Shown: in pieces, positions 38,554 to 46,565 of the stretch | How positions within the stretch are numbered: the first letter of the stretch is position 1 | Layout of the letters: the number at the start of each line of letters is the position of its first letter | Assembly: GCA_023266575.1 (NCBI GenBank) | Contig: JAHFPV010000005.1 | Coordinates: 62,001 to 126,000, forward strand | DNA from: Sphingobium sp. | Lineage (GTDB): Bacteria > Pseudomonadota > Alphaproteobacteria > Sphingomonadales > Sphingomonadaceae | Direction of reading: 5' to 3' | DNA length: 64,000 bases | Translations under genes and position numbers: made by a program | The notes under the pieces: generated by a model | Seen by the model: only the letters and a program-made list of their open reading frames with translations | What the model was told of the DNA's origin: nothing | Databases searched by the model: none

Positions 38554-40909
38554 GGGGCAGCTCGATCACCACCATCGTCCCCTGCCCGGCCTGCGATACC
38601 AGCTCCAGCGTCCCGCCATGCGCCTGCGCCAGCTGCCGGGCCAGCGGCAGGCCGATCCCGGCCTTGCCCCCGGTGCGCGCCTGTCCGGCGCGGGCGGTGG
38701 GATCGAACAACAATTTCTGCTGTTTTACGGAGATGCCCGGCCCATTGTCGGAAATAACGATCCGCGCACGATCCGCCCCGCCATCGCCATGCAGCAGCAC
38801 CCGCGCGCTCTTGCCGCAGTAACGCACTGCATTTTCGAGGAGATGGTCGATCGCCTGCCCGATCCGGCGGGCGTCCCCCTGCACCTGACCCAGGCTGGCC
38901 TCTATCGTCACCGCCAGATCAATCCCCTTCGCGTTCGCATCGGCACGGACGCGATCGGCGCTGGCGCGCGCAACGGCGGCCAGATCGACCGGCGCGCGGT
39001 CGATCGGCAACGTCCCGGCCTCGCCCTGCGTCAGGTCCAGCACATTGTCGATCAGCATCGACAGCCGCCCCGTGCTTTGCAGGATTCCATCGACATAGTC
39101 CTTGGCCGATGCGCTCAGTTCCCCGGCATAGCCCGCGCTCATCATCTCGGCGAACCCGGCGATCGTCGTCAGCGGCGTGCGCAATTCATAGCTCATATTG
39201 GTGACGAAGGCGGTCTTGACCTCATCGGCCTGCTCCAGCGCCACGTTGCGGTCGCGCAGCACCTGTTCGACACGGCGGCTGTCAGTCACATCGAGCATGG
39301 TGAAAAGCGCGTTGCCATCGGGCAGCGGGATGGCGGCAAATTCAAAAATGCGTCCGTCGGCAAAACCGACATGGCCAATCCGCTGCTTGCGCTCGACCGT
39401 CGCGGCGCGGACCAGTTCGCGCACCAGATTGGACTGTTGCGGCTTGGCCAGACGTTCCTGCACCGCGCGCATCAGATCATCGATACGTGGATGGGTCGCC
39501 AGCATGTCCTCGTCCGCGCCCCAGACGGTGCGGAAACGGCTGTTCCACATCTGGAGGCGCCCATCGGACGAAAACACCCCGATCGATTCGAACAGATTGT
39601 CGAATGTCGCCGTCCGCACCCGCAGCAGCGTGTCGCGCGCACTCGACAGCTGCACCTGCTCGGTGCGATCCTCAAAGATCAGCAGCAGGCCGCCGTCGGG
39701 TAGCGGCTGGGCATAGACGCGCAAATGGGTGCCGTCCTGCAACAGCCAGTTTTCCTCGACCGGATCGGGCGACAGGAACCAGTCGCGCCGTTCCCCGCGC
39801 CAGGCGGGAAAGTCGCGATGTTCGGGCAGGCGGCGGGCATCCCGCATCTGGTCCAGCACCCGCTCGAACAGGGGCGCGTCGGCCAATTGCTCCTGATGCA
39901 GGCCGAACAGGCTGATGAAGGGCTGGTTCCAGAAACGCAGCGCCCGGTCGGGACCAAAGCGCGCGACGCCCGCCGACAGCCGATCCAGCAAGTCGCGTTG
40001 CGCCGCCTCCAGACGGCGATGCTCGACCCGCGCCTGTTCCAGCTCATGTTGATCGACCGCATAGCCAGCCACTCCGGCCTCGCCCAGCGGCACATCGACC
40101 ACGCGCATGGTGCGCCGTTCGCCGTCGATGGTGGCCGGGACCATGCGCTCGACCGGTTCGCCCCGCGCCAGCGCATCGGCGGCGGCGGCTTGCGGGGTCA
40201 GTCCGCTCACCGCCTCGACCAGTTCCACGCCGCTGCCAATCACCTCGCGCGCATCGGCGCCGTCCACCGCGCGGACATAGGCGCTGTTGACGAGGCTGAG
40301 GCGCAGGTCGGGGGTGCGGTGCCACATCGGGAAGGGCGCAGCTTCGACCAGACCGGCCAAAGCCTCCAGCGCATCGCGCAGCTGCTCCACCTGGCCTTTG
40401 AGCGCCTGAATTTCGGACTGGCTGTCGGTCGCGTCGAAAATCCACAGCACGACGCCGCCATTGGATGCCAGACCGGGCGAGGCAGGTGCGCCGCGCACGA
40501 GCAACAGCCGCGACGACCCGACGCCCCGCACCGGCAGGGCAAAGCTCTTGCCTGCTTTCTGTGCCGACGCGATCTCGCGCGCCAGCGCGGCGGCATCGTC
40601 AGGTTCCAGCCCGCCGTCAGCGGCAATCAGTTCAGAAGCAAAGGTCGGAACGCGGGGCTTGCCCAGCCATTTGGCGAGGCGATCGGCCGCCTCCAGCCTG
40701 CCATCGGGATGGATAACGACGGGCGCGGCAGGCGCGGAAGCCAGCAGCATCGCAAGCCGATCAAGCTTGCCCTGCGCCTGCATCCCCTCGCGCCGCATCC
40801 GCTGGCCGGTGGCGAGCGCCCACACGGCGCCCCCCAGCCATAGGGCCAGCACGACACCCAATATGATGGCGGCCATGGGGGTCAGCGTCATTGCGCCCTC
40901 TGCTCCCAT
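38546..40909 (-). CDS. divL: DivL-like cell-cycle tyrosine pseudo-histidine kinase
   Basis: A 787-residue membrane protein: one N-terminal membrane helix (MAAIILGVVLALWLGGAVWAL), a region of PAS-like sensor domains (about 60-540), a DHp domain and a HATPase. The DHp motif reads AFVTNMSYELRTPLTTIAGFAEMM, so the expected acceptor His is Tyr574 (codon TAT, 39188-39190). The catalytic domain is intact: HLLENAVRY (N box), ISDNGPGI (G1) and GGKAGIGLPLARQLA (G2). Tyr at this place is the hallmark of Caulobacter DivL, which controls CckA and hence CtrA in response to DivK. An ATG at 40891 has a better ribosome site (GAGGG) and would remove six residues. It heads the tsaE-amgK-murU-addBA string. Confidence 0.85.
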   Translation of the reverse strand: MGAEGAMTLTPMAAIILGVVLALWLGGAVWALATGQRMRREGMQAQGKLDRLAMLLASAPAAPVVIHPDGRLEAADRLAKWLGKPRVPTFASELIAADGGLEPDDAAALAREIASAQKAGKSFALPVRGVGSSRLLLVRGAPASPGLASNGGVVLWIFDATDSQSEIQALKGQVEQLRDALEALAGLVEAAPFPMWHRTPDLRLSLVNSAYVRAVDGADAREVIGSGVELVEAVSGLTPQAAAADALARGEPVERMVPATIDGERRTMRVVDVPLGEAGVAGYAVDQHELEQARVEHRRLEAAQRDLLDRLSAGVARFGPDRALRFWNQPFISLFGLHQEQLADAPLFERVLDQMRDARRLPEHRDFPAWRGERRDWFLSPDPVEENWLLQDGTHLRVYAQPLPDGGLLLIFEDRTEQVQLSSARDTLLRVRTATFDNLFESIGVFSSDGRLQMWNSRFRTVWGADEDMLATHPRIDDLMRAVQERLAKPQQSNLVRELVRAATVERKQRIGHVGFADGRIFEFAAIPLPDGNALFTMLDVTDSRRVEQVLRDRNVALEQADEVKTAFVTNMSYELRTPLTTIAGFAEMMSAGYAGELSASAKDYVDGILQSTGRLSMLIDNVLDLTQGEAGTLPIDRAPVDLAAVARASADRVRADANAKGIDLAVTIEASLGQVQGDARRIGQAIDHLLENAVRYCGKSARVLLHGDGGADRARIVISDNGPGISVKQQKLLFDPTARAGQARTGGKAGIGLPLARQLAQAHGGTLELVSQAGQGTMVVIELPRG

Positions 40910-41020
40910 TTCGGCCGAACCTGCCTGTCGCTATCCATAATCGCACCCGGACTAACGCAAGTCGGGCGCAGCGGGAAGAAGGCGATGCAAAGAATTGCCC
41001 CTACTAACGAAGGGCAATGA

Positions 41021-41053
41021 AAAAAGGGGGAAGGCATCGCCCTCCCCCTTTTT
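41021..41053 (-). terminator. Intrinsic terminator of ahcY
   Basis: On the minus strand, a stem of GGGGGAGGG with CCTTCCCCC around a short GCGAT-type loop, flanked by A and T runs and ending in TTTTTT, 7 bases after the ahcY stop. A second small inverted repeat, ATTGCCC / AGGGCAAT, lies just beyond at 40993-41018. Confidence 0.85.
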
Positions 41054-41059
41054 GCCTGA

Positions 41060-42478
41060 TCAGTAGCGGTAATGGTCGGGCTTGAACGGCCCTTCGACCG
41101 GCACGCCGATATAGTCGGCCTGTTTCTGGCTCAGCTTGGTGAGCTTCACGCCCAGCTTTTCCAGATGCAGTTCGGCGACCTTCTCGTCCAGATGCTTGGG
41201 CAGGACATAGACCTCGTTCTTATACTGCTCGCTCTTGGTCCATAGCTCGATCTGCGCCAGCGTCTGGTTGGTGAAGCTGGCCGACATGACGAAGCTGGGG
41301 TGGCCGGTGGCATTGCCCAGGTTGACCAGACGCCCCTTCGACAGGACGATGATCTTCTTGCCGTCGGGAAACTCAACTTCGTCCACCTGCGGCTTGATCT
41401 CGGTCCATTTGAAATTCTGGAGACCGGCAATCTCGATCTCGCTGTCGAAATGGCCGATATTGGACACGATCGCCATATTCTTCATCGCGCGCATATGATC
41501 GACGGTCAGCACGCCTTCATTGCCGGTCGCGGTGACGAAAATGTCGGCGCGCGGGGCGGCCTCTTCCATCGTCACGACTTCATAGCCTTCCATCGCCGCC
41601 TGCAACGCGCAGATCGGATCGACTTCGGTGACCAGCACGCGCGCGCCGCCATTGCGGAGCGACGCGGCAGACCCCTTGCCGACGTCGCCGAAACCCGCGA
41701 CGCACGCGACCTTGCCGGCCAGCATCACGTCGGTGCCGCGACGGATCGCGTCGACGAGGCTTTCCTTGCAACCATAAAGATTGTCGAACTTTGACTTGGT
41801 GACGCTGTCATTCACGTTGATCGCGGGGAAAGGCAGCTTGCCCTTCTTGGCCAGCTCATACAGGCGATGGACGCCGGTGGTCGTCTCTTCCGACACGCCC
41901 TTGATGGCGGCGACCGTCTTAGTCAGGAAGCCGGGACGTTCGGCAAGAACGCGCTTCAGCACCGCGCAGAAGATTTCCTCTTCTTCGTTTGACGGCGTGA
42001 ACAGCTCTTCACCGGCCTCGACCCGTGCGCCCCACAGGGCAAACATGGTAGCGTCGCCGCCATCGTCCAGGATCATGTTGCACACGCCCGACGGATCATT
42101 GTGCCAGTCGAAGATGCGTTCGACATAGTCCCAATATTCCTGCAGCGTTTCGCCCTTGATGGCGAACACGGGAACGCCCGACGCGGCGATCGCGGCGGCG
42201 GCATGGTCCTGCGTTGAATAGATGTTGCAGGTCGCCCAGCGAACCTGCGCGCCCAGCGCAGTCAGCGTTTCGATCAGCACGGCGGTCTGGATCGTCATAT
42301 GCAGCGAGCCGGTGATGCGCGCGCCTTTCAGCGGCTGCGACGGGCCGAATTCCGCGCGCAGGGCCATCAGGCCCGGCATTTCGGTTTCGGCGATATCCAT
42401 TTCCTTGCGGCCGAAATCGGCCAGGGCGATATCGGCGATCACATAATCCTGCGCCAGGGTGGCGGAAGCGGTGGCCAC
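41060..42478 (-). CDS. ahcY: S-adenosylhomocysteinase
   Basis: NAD-dependent hydrolysis of S-adenosylhomocysteine to adenosine and homocysteine, keeping the methyl cycle running. The 472-residue protein shows the family blocks: [66 protein letters not shown], the NAD-binding [35 protein letters not shown], and a C-terminal KPDHYRY that closes the active site of the neighbouring subunit. Start is GTG with GGAG eight bases upstream. The leader holds a terminator-like hairpin and, further up, a palindrome (both listed separately), pointing to regulated expression. Confidence 0.98.
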   Translation of the reverse strand: MATASATLAQDYVIADIALADFGRKEMDIAETEMPGLMALRAEFGPSQPLKGARITGSLHMTIQTAVLIETLTALGAQVRWATCNIYSTQDHAAAAIAASGVPVFAIKGETLQEYWDYVERIFDWHNDPSGVCNMILDDGGDATMFALWGARVEAGEELFTPSNEEEEIFCAVLKRVLAERPGFLTKTVAAIKGVSEETTTGVHRLYELAKKGKLPFPAINVNDSVTKSKFDNLYGCKESLVDAIRRGTDVMLAGKVACVAGFGDVGKGSAASLRNGGARVLVTEVDPICALQAAMEGYEVVTMEEAAPRADIFVTATGNEGVLTVDHMRAMKNMAIVSNIGHFDSEIEIAGLQNFKWTEIKPQVDEVEFPDGKKIIVLSKGRLVNLGNATGHPSFVMSASFTNQTLAQIELWTKSEQYKNEVYVLPKHLDEKVAELHLEKLGVKLTKLSQKQADYIGVPVEGPFKPDHYRY

Positions 42479-42520
42479 GGTCGTGTCTCCGTAAACTTGA
42501 AATGATGCCTGTACCGCTGG

Positions 42521-42572
42521 AAAAAAGTCCGGGCGGCGGCGATGGCAAGCGCTTTACCAACCGCCGCCGCCC
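42521..42572 (-). promoter_or_regulatory. Terminator-like hairpin in the ahcY leader (attenuator or yqgE terminator)
   Basis: On the minus strand, GGGCGGCGGC pairs with GCCGCCGCCC around a 22-base loop that itself contains the palindrome AAGCGCTT, and is followed by GGACTTTTTT. It lies 43 bases before the ahcY GTG. It either ends yqgE transcription or works as a transcription attenuator within the ahcY leader. It does not match the SAH riboswitch consensus as I remember it. Confidence 0.7.
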
Positions 42573-42585
42573 GTGGCAACTCAAT

Positions 42586-42601
42586 ATAAAGATTTCTTTA
42601 T
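42586..42601. promoter_or_regulatory. 16-bp palindrome upstream of ahcY, candidate operator
   Basis: ATAAAGA-TT-TCTTTAT: perfect 7-base arms with a two-base centre, in an AT-rich island inside GC-rich DNA. It would overlap or adjoin the -10 region of an ahcY promoter reading left. Palindromes of this form are associated with methionine-cycle regulators such as the ArsR-type SahR in proteobacteria; that link is from memory and unverified. Confidence 0.6.
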
Positions 42602-42632
42602 GTGCTAACGCTAATGGCCATCGAAAGCCGCG

Positions 42633-43196
42633 TCAGGCCGACCCGGCGCCTCGGACCAGATGTGACGCATCAACGCCGGCCGCCGCATAGGATGCGGCCC
42701 ATTTACGATGCGTCGGGACGTCGAACAGCAGATCCGCATTGCCAGGTGCCAGGAACCAGCTGTCGCTCGTCATCTCGCGTTCCAGCTGTCCCGGCCCCCA
42801 TCCGGCATAGCCCAGCGCGACGAGATAGCGGCTTGGCCCCCGCCCCTGTGCAATCGCCTTCAATATATCGAGCGAGCCGGACAATCCCCATTGCCCGCCG
42901 ACCTGCACCATATCCTGACCCGACCAGTCGAGCGAATGGAGAACGAAACCGCGCCGCGGCTCGACCGGACCGCCGCGCAGCACTGGCCTGTCGGGAATCG
43001 CGCTGCCGTCGATTTCGAAACTGTCGAGCAGGCCATGCAGGCTCACCCCCTCCATCTCCTCCCCGACCGCAATGCCCATCGCGCCGTCGGAGTCATGGAC
43101 GCACAGCGCGATCACGCTATGGTCGAAGCGCAGATCAGCCATGCCGGGAAGCGCCAGCAGAAAATGCCCGCCAAAGAAAGTCGTCTGGTCCATCAT
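42633..43196 (-). CDS. yqgE: YqgE/AlgH family protein (DUF179)
   Basis: A 187-residue protein from ATG 43196 (an ATG at 43241 would add 15 residues; neither has a clear ribosome site). It has the family blocks GGHFLLALPGMADLRFDHSVIALCVHDSDGAMGIAVG, VLRGGPVEPRRGFVLHS, ALGYAGWGPGQLEREM and SWFLAPGNADLLFD. The family is widespread and structurally known but its biochemical role is unsettled; it has been tied to regulation of alginate and stress functions. It is divergent from the peroxiredoxin gene, sharing a 117-base spacer. Confidence 0.92.
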   Translation of the reverse strand: MMDQTTFFGGHFLLALPGMADLRFDHSVIALCVHDSDGAMGIAVGEEMEGVSLHGLLDSFEIDGSAIPDRPVLRGGPVEPRRGFVLHSLDWSGQDMVQVGGQWGLSGSLDILKAIAQGRGPSRYLVALGYAGWGPGQLEREMTSDSWFLAPGNADLLFDVPTHRKWAASYAAAGVDASHLVRGAGSA

Positions 43197-43313
43197 CGGA
43201 ATATAGACAAAGACAGGATGATGCCAAGGATCAGGCGGCATATTCTATCCCGGCTCTTGACAGTGCGCCCGCCAGCAACGACCTGCGCCTTCGTGAGTTT
43301 CAGGAGACGATGC

Positions 43314-43796
43314 ATGACCATTACCAAAGGCGACCGCCTTCCCAGCACGACCTTCACGAAAATGACCGAGGATGGCCCGGAGTCCGTGGCGTCGGATGAC
43401 TATTTCGCGGGCCGTACGGTCGCGCTTTTTTCCGTTCCGGGTGCCTACACGCCAACCTGTTCGGCCAAGCATCTGCCCGGCTTCATCGAAAAGGCCGACG
43501 CGCTCAAGGACAAGGGCGTCGATGAAATCGCCTGTACCGCCGTCAACGACGCCTTCGTCATGGGTGCATGGGGCAAGTCTGCCGGCGCCGATGGCAAGGT
43601 GACGATGCTGGCCGATGGCAATGGCGATTTCGCAAAAGCGGTGGGCCTGACCATGGATGGCAGCAAATTCGGCCTGGGCCAGCGCGGCCAGCGCTTCTCG
43701 ATGATCGTCAAGGACGGTGTCGTCGCCGAACTCAATGTTGAGGCACCCGGCGACTTCAAGCTGTCGTCGGCCGACCATATGCTGGGCCAGCTCTGA
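43314..43796 (+). CDS. Prx5-type peroxiredoxin
   Basis: A 160-residue thiol peroxidase. The N-terminal half reads FAGRTVALFSVPGAYTPTCSAKHLPGF, with the peroxidatic cysteine at Cys49 in the PGAYTPTCS motif of the Prx5/redoxin branch; VNDAFVMGAWGKSAGA and GQRGQRFSMIVKDGVVAELNVE follow. Relatives reduce H2O2 and alkyl hydroperoxides with glutaredoxin or thioredoxin as donor. ATG 43314 is chosen because AGGAG (43302-43306) sits just upstream; the open frame runs further 5' only as a shadow of yqgE. A TTGACA at 43257-43262 may be its -35 element but no good -10 follows. Confidence 0.94.
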   Translation: MTITKGDRLPSTTFTKMTEDGPESVASDDYFAGRTVALFSVPGAYTPTCSAKHLPGFIEKADALKDKGVDEIACTAVNDAFVMGAWGKSAGADGKVTMLADGNGDFAKAVGLTMDGSKFGLGQRGQRFSMIVKDGVVAELNVEAPGDFKLSSADHMLGQL

Positions 43797-43869
43797 TTTC
43801 GGGCGTCGGCGCGCGTTTTTGATCGCGCGCCGACTTTCCTCCGTCATGCAACTGCGGTAACAGGGGGCG

Positions 43870-45324
43870 ATGACACAAAGCATCGGCAGCGCCACGGTCG
43901 CGCAACTGGACCGCCTCTACCAGACATCCATCGACACATTGCGCGACGCCATGCGCGCCTATGGCCGCGACGGCAGCATACCCCCGCCCCAGGCAAGGCA
44001 CGACCAGCGTTTCTGCTATCCTGAATTGCGCATCACCTATCATGGGGACAGCGACGCACCGCCGCCGGGCCGCTCCTTCGCCCGCCTGTCCAAACCCGGT
44101 AGATACGTCACCACGGTTACCCGTCCCGCGATGTTCGCCGATTATCTCGCCGAACAGATCGACTTGCTCGTCCGCGACTATGGGGTGGAGATTGAAACCG
44201 GGCTGAGCCACCAGCAAATCCCCTTCCCTTATGTGCTGGACGGGCTTGACATGGGCGCGCTCGACGGCACCCCGCCGACCGAACTGGCGCGCTACTTCCC
44301 CACGACCGAACTGGCCGAGATTGGCGACGAGATTGCCGATGGCCTCTTCATGCCCGATGCTGATGGCGATCGGCCGCTGGCGCTGTTCGATGGATTGCGC
44401 ACGGACTTTTCGCTGGCGCGCCTCAAACATTACACCGGCACGCCTGCCGATCATGTGCAAAGCTACATCCTGTTCACCAACTATCATCGCTATGTGGATG
44501 AATTTGTCGCCTGGGCCTGCGCGGAATTACAGCGGGAGGGTAGCCGCTTCACCGCGCTGTCGGGCGCAGGCGGCGTCTATGTGACCCCGGAAACGGCCGA
44601 TCCGGCGCAGATGATCGCCGACAGCGCCTGGCGCAAGCATCAGATGCCGGCCTATCATCTGATCGCGCCCGACGGCAGCGGCATCACGCTGGTCAATATC
44701 GGCGTCGGCCCATCCAATGCCAAGACGATCTGCGATCATCTAGCCGTGTTGCGGCCCGAAGCCTGGCTGATGATCGGCCATTGCGGCGGGCTGCGGCCCA
44801 GCCAGCGGATCGGCGACTATGTGCTGGCGCACGCCTATCTGCGCGATGACAAGGTGCTGGACGCCATGCTCCCGCCCGAAATCCCGGTCCCGGCCATCGC
44901 CGAAGTGCAGGTGGCGATGGCGCAGGCGGCAGAAGCGGTATTGGGCGGTCGCGACCCGGAGGATTTCAAGCGCCGCCTACGCACCGGCACCGTGGTCACC
45001 ACCGACGATCGCAACTGGGAATTGCGCTATTCCAGCTCGGCCCTGCGCTTCAGCCTGTCGCGAGCAGTCGGCATCGACATGGAATCGGCGACCATCGCGG
45101 CGCAAGGCTATCGGTTTCGCGTCCCCTACGGCACGCTGCTGTGCGTATCCGACAAACCGATCCACGGCGAACTCAAGCTGCCCGGCCAGGCCAATCGCTT
45201 CTATGAAGAAGCGATTGCCAGCCATTTGCGCGTCGGCCTCATGACCTGCGAGTTGCTCCGTGAAGGGGGCGCGAAGTTGCACAGCCGCAAGCTGCGCGCG
45301 TTCAACGAACCGCCATTCCGATAA
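43870..45324 (+). CDS. amn: AMP nucleosidase
   Basis: Splits AMP to adenine and ribose 5-phosphate, buffering adenylate pools. The 484-residue protein has the N-terminal AMP nucleosidase-specific domain (about 1-180, with YPELRITYHGD, IPFPYVLDG, RTDFSLARLKHYTGT and the Tyr/His-rich ILFTNYHRYVDEFV), then a nucleoside-phosphorylase-like catalytic domain: LVNIGVGPSNAKTICDHLAVLRPEAWLMIGHCGGLRPSQRIGDYVLAHAYLRDD, VGIDMESATIAAQGYRFRVPYGTLLCVSDKPIHGELK. Length matches E. coli Amn. It follows the peroxiredoxin gene by 73 bases and is probably a separate unit. Confidence 0.95.
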   Translation: MTQSIGSATVAQLDRLYQTSIDTLRDAMRAYGRDGSIPPPQARHDQRFCYPELRITYHGDSDAPPPGRSFARLSKPGRYVTTVTRPAMFADYLAEQIDLLVRDYGVEIETGLSHQQIPFPYVLDGLDMGALDGTPPTELARYFPTTELAEIGDEIADGLFMPDADGDRPLALFDGLRTDFSLARLKHYTGTPADHVQSYILFTNYHRYVDEFVAWACAELQREGSRFTALSGAGGVYVTPETADPAQMIADSAWRKHQMPAYHLIAPDGSGITLVNIGVGPSNAKTICDHLAVLRPEAWLMIGHCGGLRPSQRIGDYVLAHAYLRDDKVLDAMLPPEIPVPAIAEVQVAMAQAAEAVLGGRDPEDFKRRLRTGTVVTTDDRNWELRYSSSALRFSLSRAVGIDMESATIAAQGYRFRVPYGTLLCVSDKPIHGELKLPGQANRFYEEAIASHLRVGLMTCELLREGGAKLHSRKLRAFNEPPFR

Positions 45325-45326
45325 GA

Positions 45327-45369
45327 GGGATTTCGAGTGAAATGGATCATTTCACGGCTCGGAAATCCC
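45327..45369. terminator. Long perfect-like hairpin between amn and the converging GGDEF gene
   Basis: The outer stem is GGGATTTC-GAG / CTC-GGAAATCCC and an inner stem is GTGAAATGGATCATTTCAC, so nearly all 43 bases pair. It begins two bases after the amn stop. No T run follows on either strand, so it may act as a bidirectional mRNA 3' end or barrier rather than a classical intrinsic terminator. Confidence 0.6.
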
Positions 45370-45382
45370 GACAAGAAAAGGC

Positions 45383-46534
45383 TCAGGCCGCGTTGCGCCA
45401 GATAGCGACACGGTCCTTGCCGTCGCGCTTGGCATTGTAGAGCGCAGCGTCGGCGCGAGCGACCATGTCGTCCAGTTTCTCGTCGCCTGCCTGCAATTCC
45501 GCCACGCCGAAACTGGCGCGGAGTTGCGCGCGTGGGGCATTGGGCAGGATCAGGCATGTTATTTCCGCGCGCACCCGCTCCATGACGTCAGCCGCCGCCG
45601 CTGCCTCGGTTTCCACCAGCAGCAGGCCGAATTCATCGCCGCCCATGCGCGCTACGATGTCGCCGCGCCGTACCGCACTGGTCAGCAACTGGGCAAAGCC
45701 GCGCAGGGCGGCGTCGCCTGCGATATGGCCATGGCCGTCATTCAGTGCCTTGAACCCGTCAAGATCGCACACCACCAGCGCCAGCGGCCGGTTGTAACGC
45801 CGGGCATTGGCGATGGCGCGCGCCGCCGCCTCATCCAGTCCGCGCCGGTTGAGAACGTTGGTCAGCGGATCATGCCGCATCTGCCGCCGCAACTGGTGCG
45901 CCAGATCGCCAGCCACGACCATGACAGCAGCCACGCCAGTGCCGACATAGATGGATGGCAGGCCAAGGCCCAATATGGCCCGATACGCCGCAAGCCCTGC
46001 GCCGGGTGCCCGCCCCAGATCGGCAGCGGCACTGATGGCAAGCGCAGACTGAAACAGCGCGAACAGCAGGAACATCGTGAAAAACGCGATCTCAGGTGCA
46101 TTGAACCGCCGTCCCTGCGGCCAGAGCGAGGCGGCCGAACAGAGCATCAAGATGCCGACATAACCCGGCACAATCATGCCCTGAAGCGATCGATCGTGGG
46201 TCAATGCTGCATAGATGCCGCCTGCCGCCGCCACGCAACCAGCGCCAATTATTAATCGCCATGGGATTTTTTGCGTCGATCGCTGGCGAACGCCGACCAG
46301 AACCAGCGTGCCGCTGACGACGATGCAACTCGCCGCTAGCGCCATCAGTGGCCCGCTTTTCAAGGCGATGCCACCAGCATTGGCGATCCACTGGATCATC
46401 GCCGCACAATAGGACAGCGCCCAGCTCAACACATGCCGCTGCCGCCCGAAGTGTAACCACGCCACCCCCATCGCCAGCGCCATGATGACGCTGGTGAAGA
46501 AGAGCAAAGCAATGATGATGATCGCCGGGTCCAC
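45383..46534 (-). CDS. Membrane diguanylate cyclase (GGDEF)
   Basis: A 383-residue protein with about seven membrane segments in the first 200 residues (for example IIIIALLFFTSVIMALAM, LVLVGVRQ flanked segments, LIIGAGCVAAAGGIYAAL, IVPGYVGILMLCSAASLW, AFFTMFLLFALFQSALAI) and a GGDEF domain from about 215. The active motif is RMGGDEFGLLL with GGDEF at residues 298-302; RRGD five residues earlier is an intact inhibitory I-site, so it should make cyclic di-GMP and be product-inhibited. Substrate Asp/Asn residues in DLDGFKALNDGHGHIAGD are present. Start is GTG. The sensor segment matches no family I can name with confidence. It lies 31 bases after the M2 peptidase gene on the same strand. Confidence 0.9.
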   Translation of the reverse strand: MDPAIIIIALLFFTSVIMALAMGVAWLHFGRQRHVLSWALSYCAAMIQWIANAGGIALKSGPLMALAASCIVVSGTLVLVGVRQRSTQKIPWRLIIGAGCVAAAGGIYAALTHDRSLQGMIVPGYVGILMLCSAASLWPQGRRFNAPEIAFFTMFLLFALFQSALAISAAADLGRAPGAGLAAYRAILGLGLPSIYVGTGVAAVMVVAGDLAHQLRRQMRHDPLTNVLNRRGLDEAAARAIANARRYNRPLALVVCDLDGFKALNDGHGHIAGDAALRGFAQLLTSAVRRGDIVARMGGDEFGLLLVETEAAAAADVMERVRAEITCLILPNAPRAQLRASFGVAELQAGDEKLDDMVARADAALYNAKRDGKDRVAIWRNAA

Positions 46535-46565
46535 GGGTGGGGCCTTTACTGACTTTACTTGGGCA

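Noticed and set aside
42521-42572. SAH riboswitch upstream of ahcY
   Set aside because: The hairpin is terminator-like and its sequence does not resemble the SAH riboswitch core I remember; kept only as a leader structure of unknown type.
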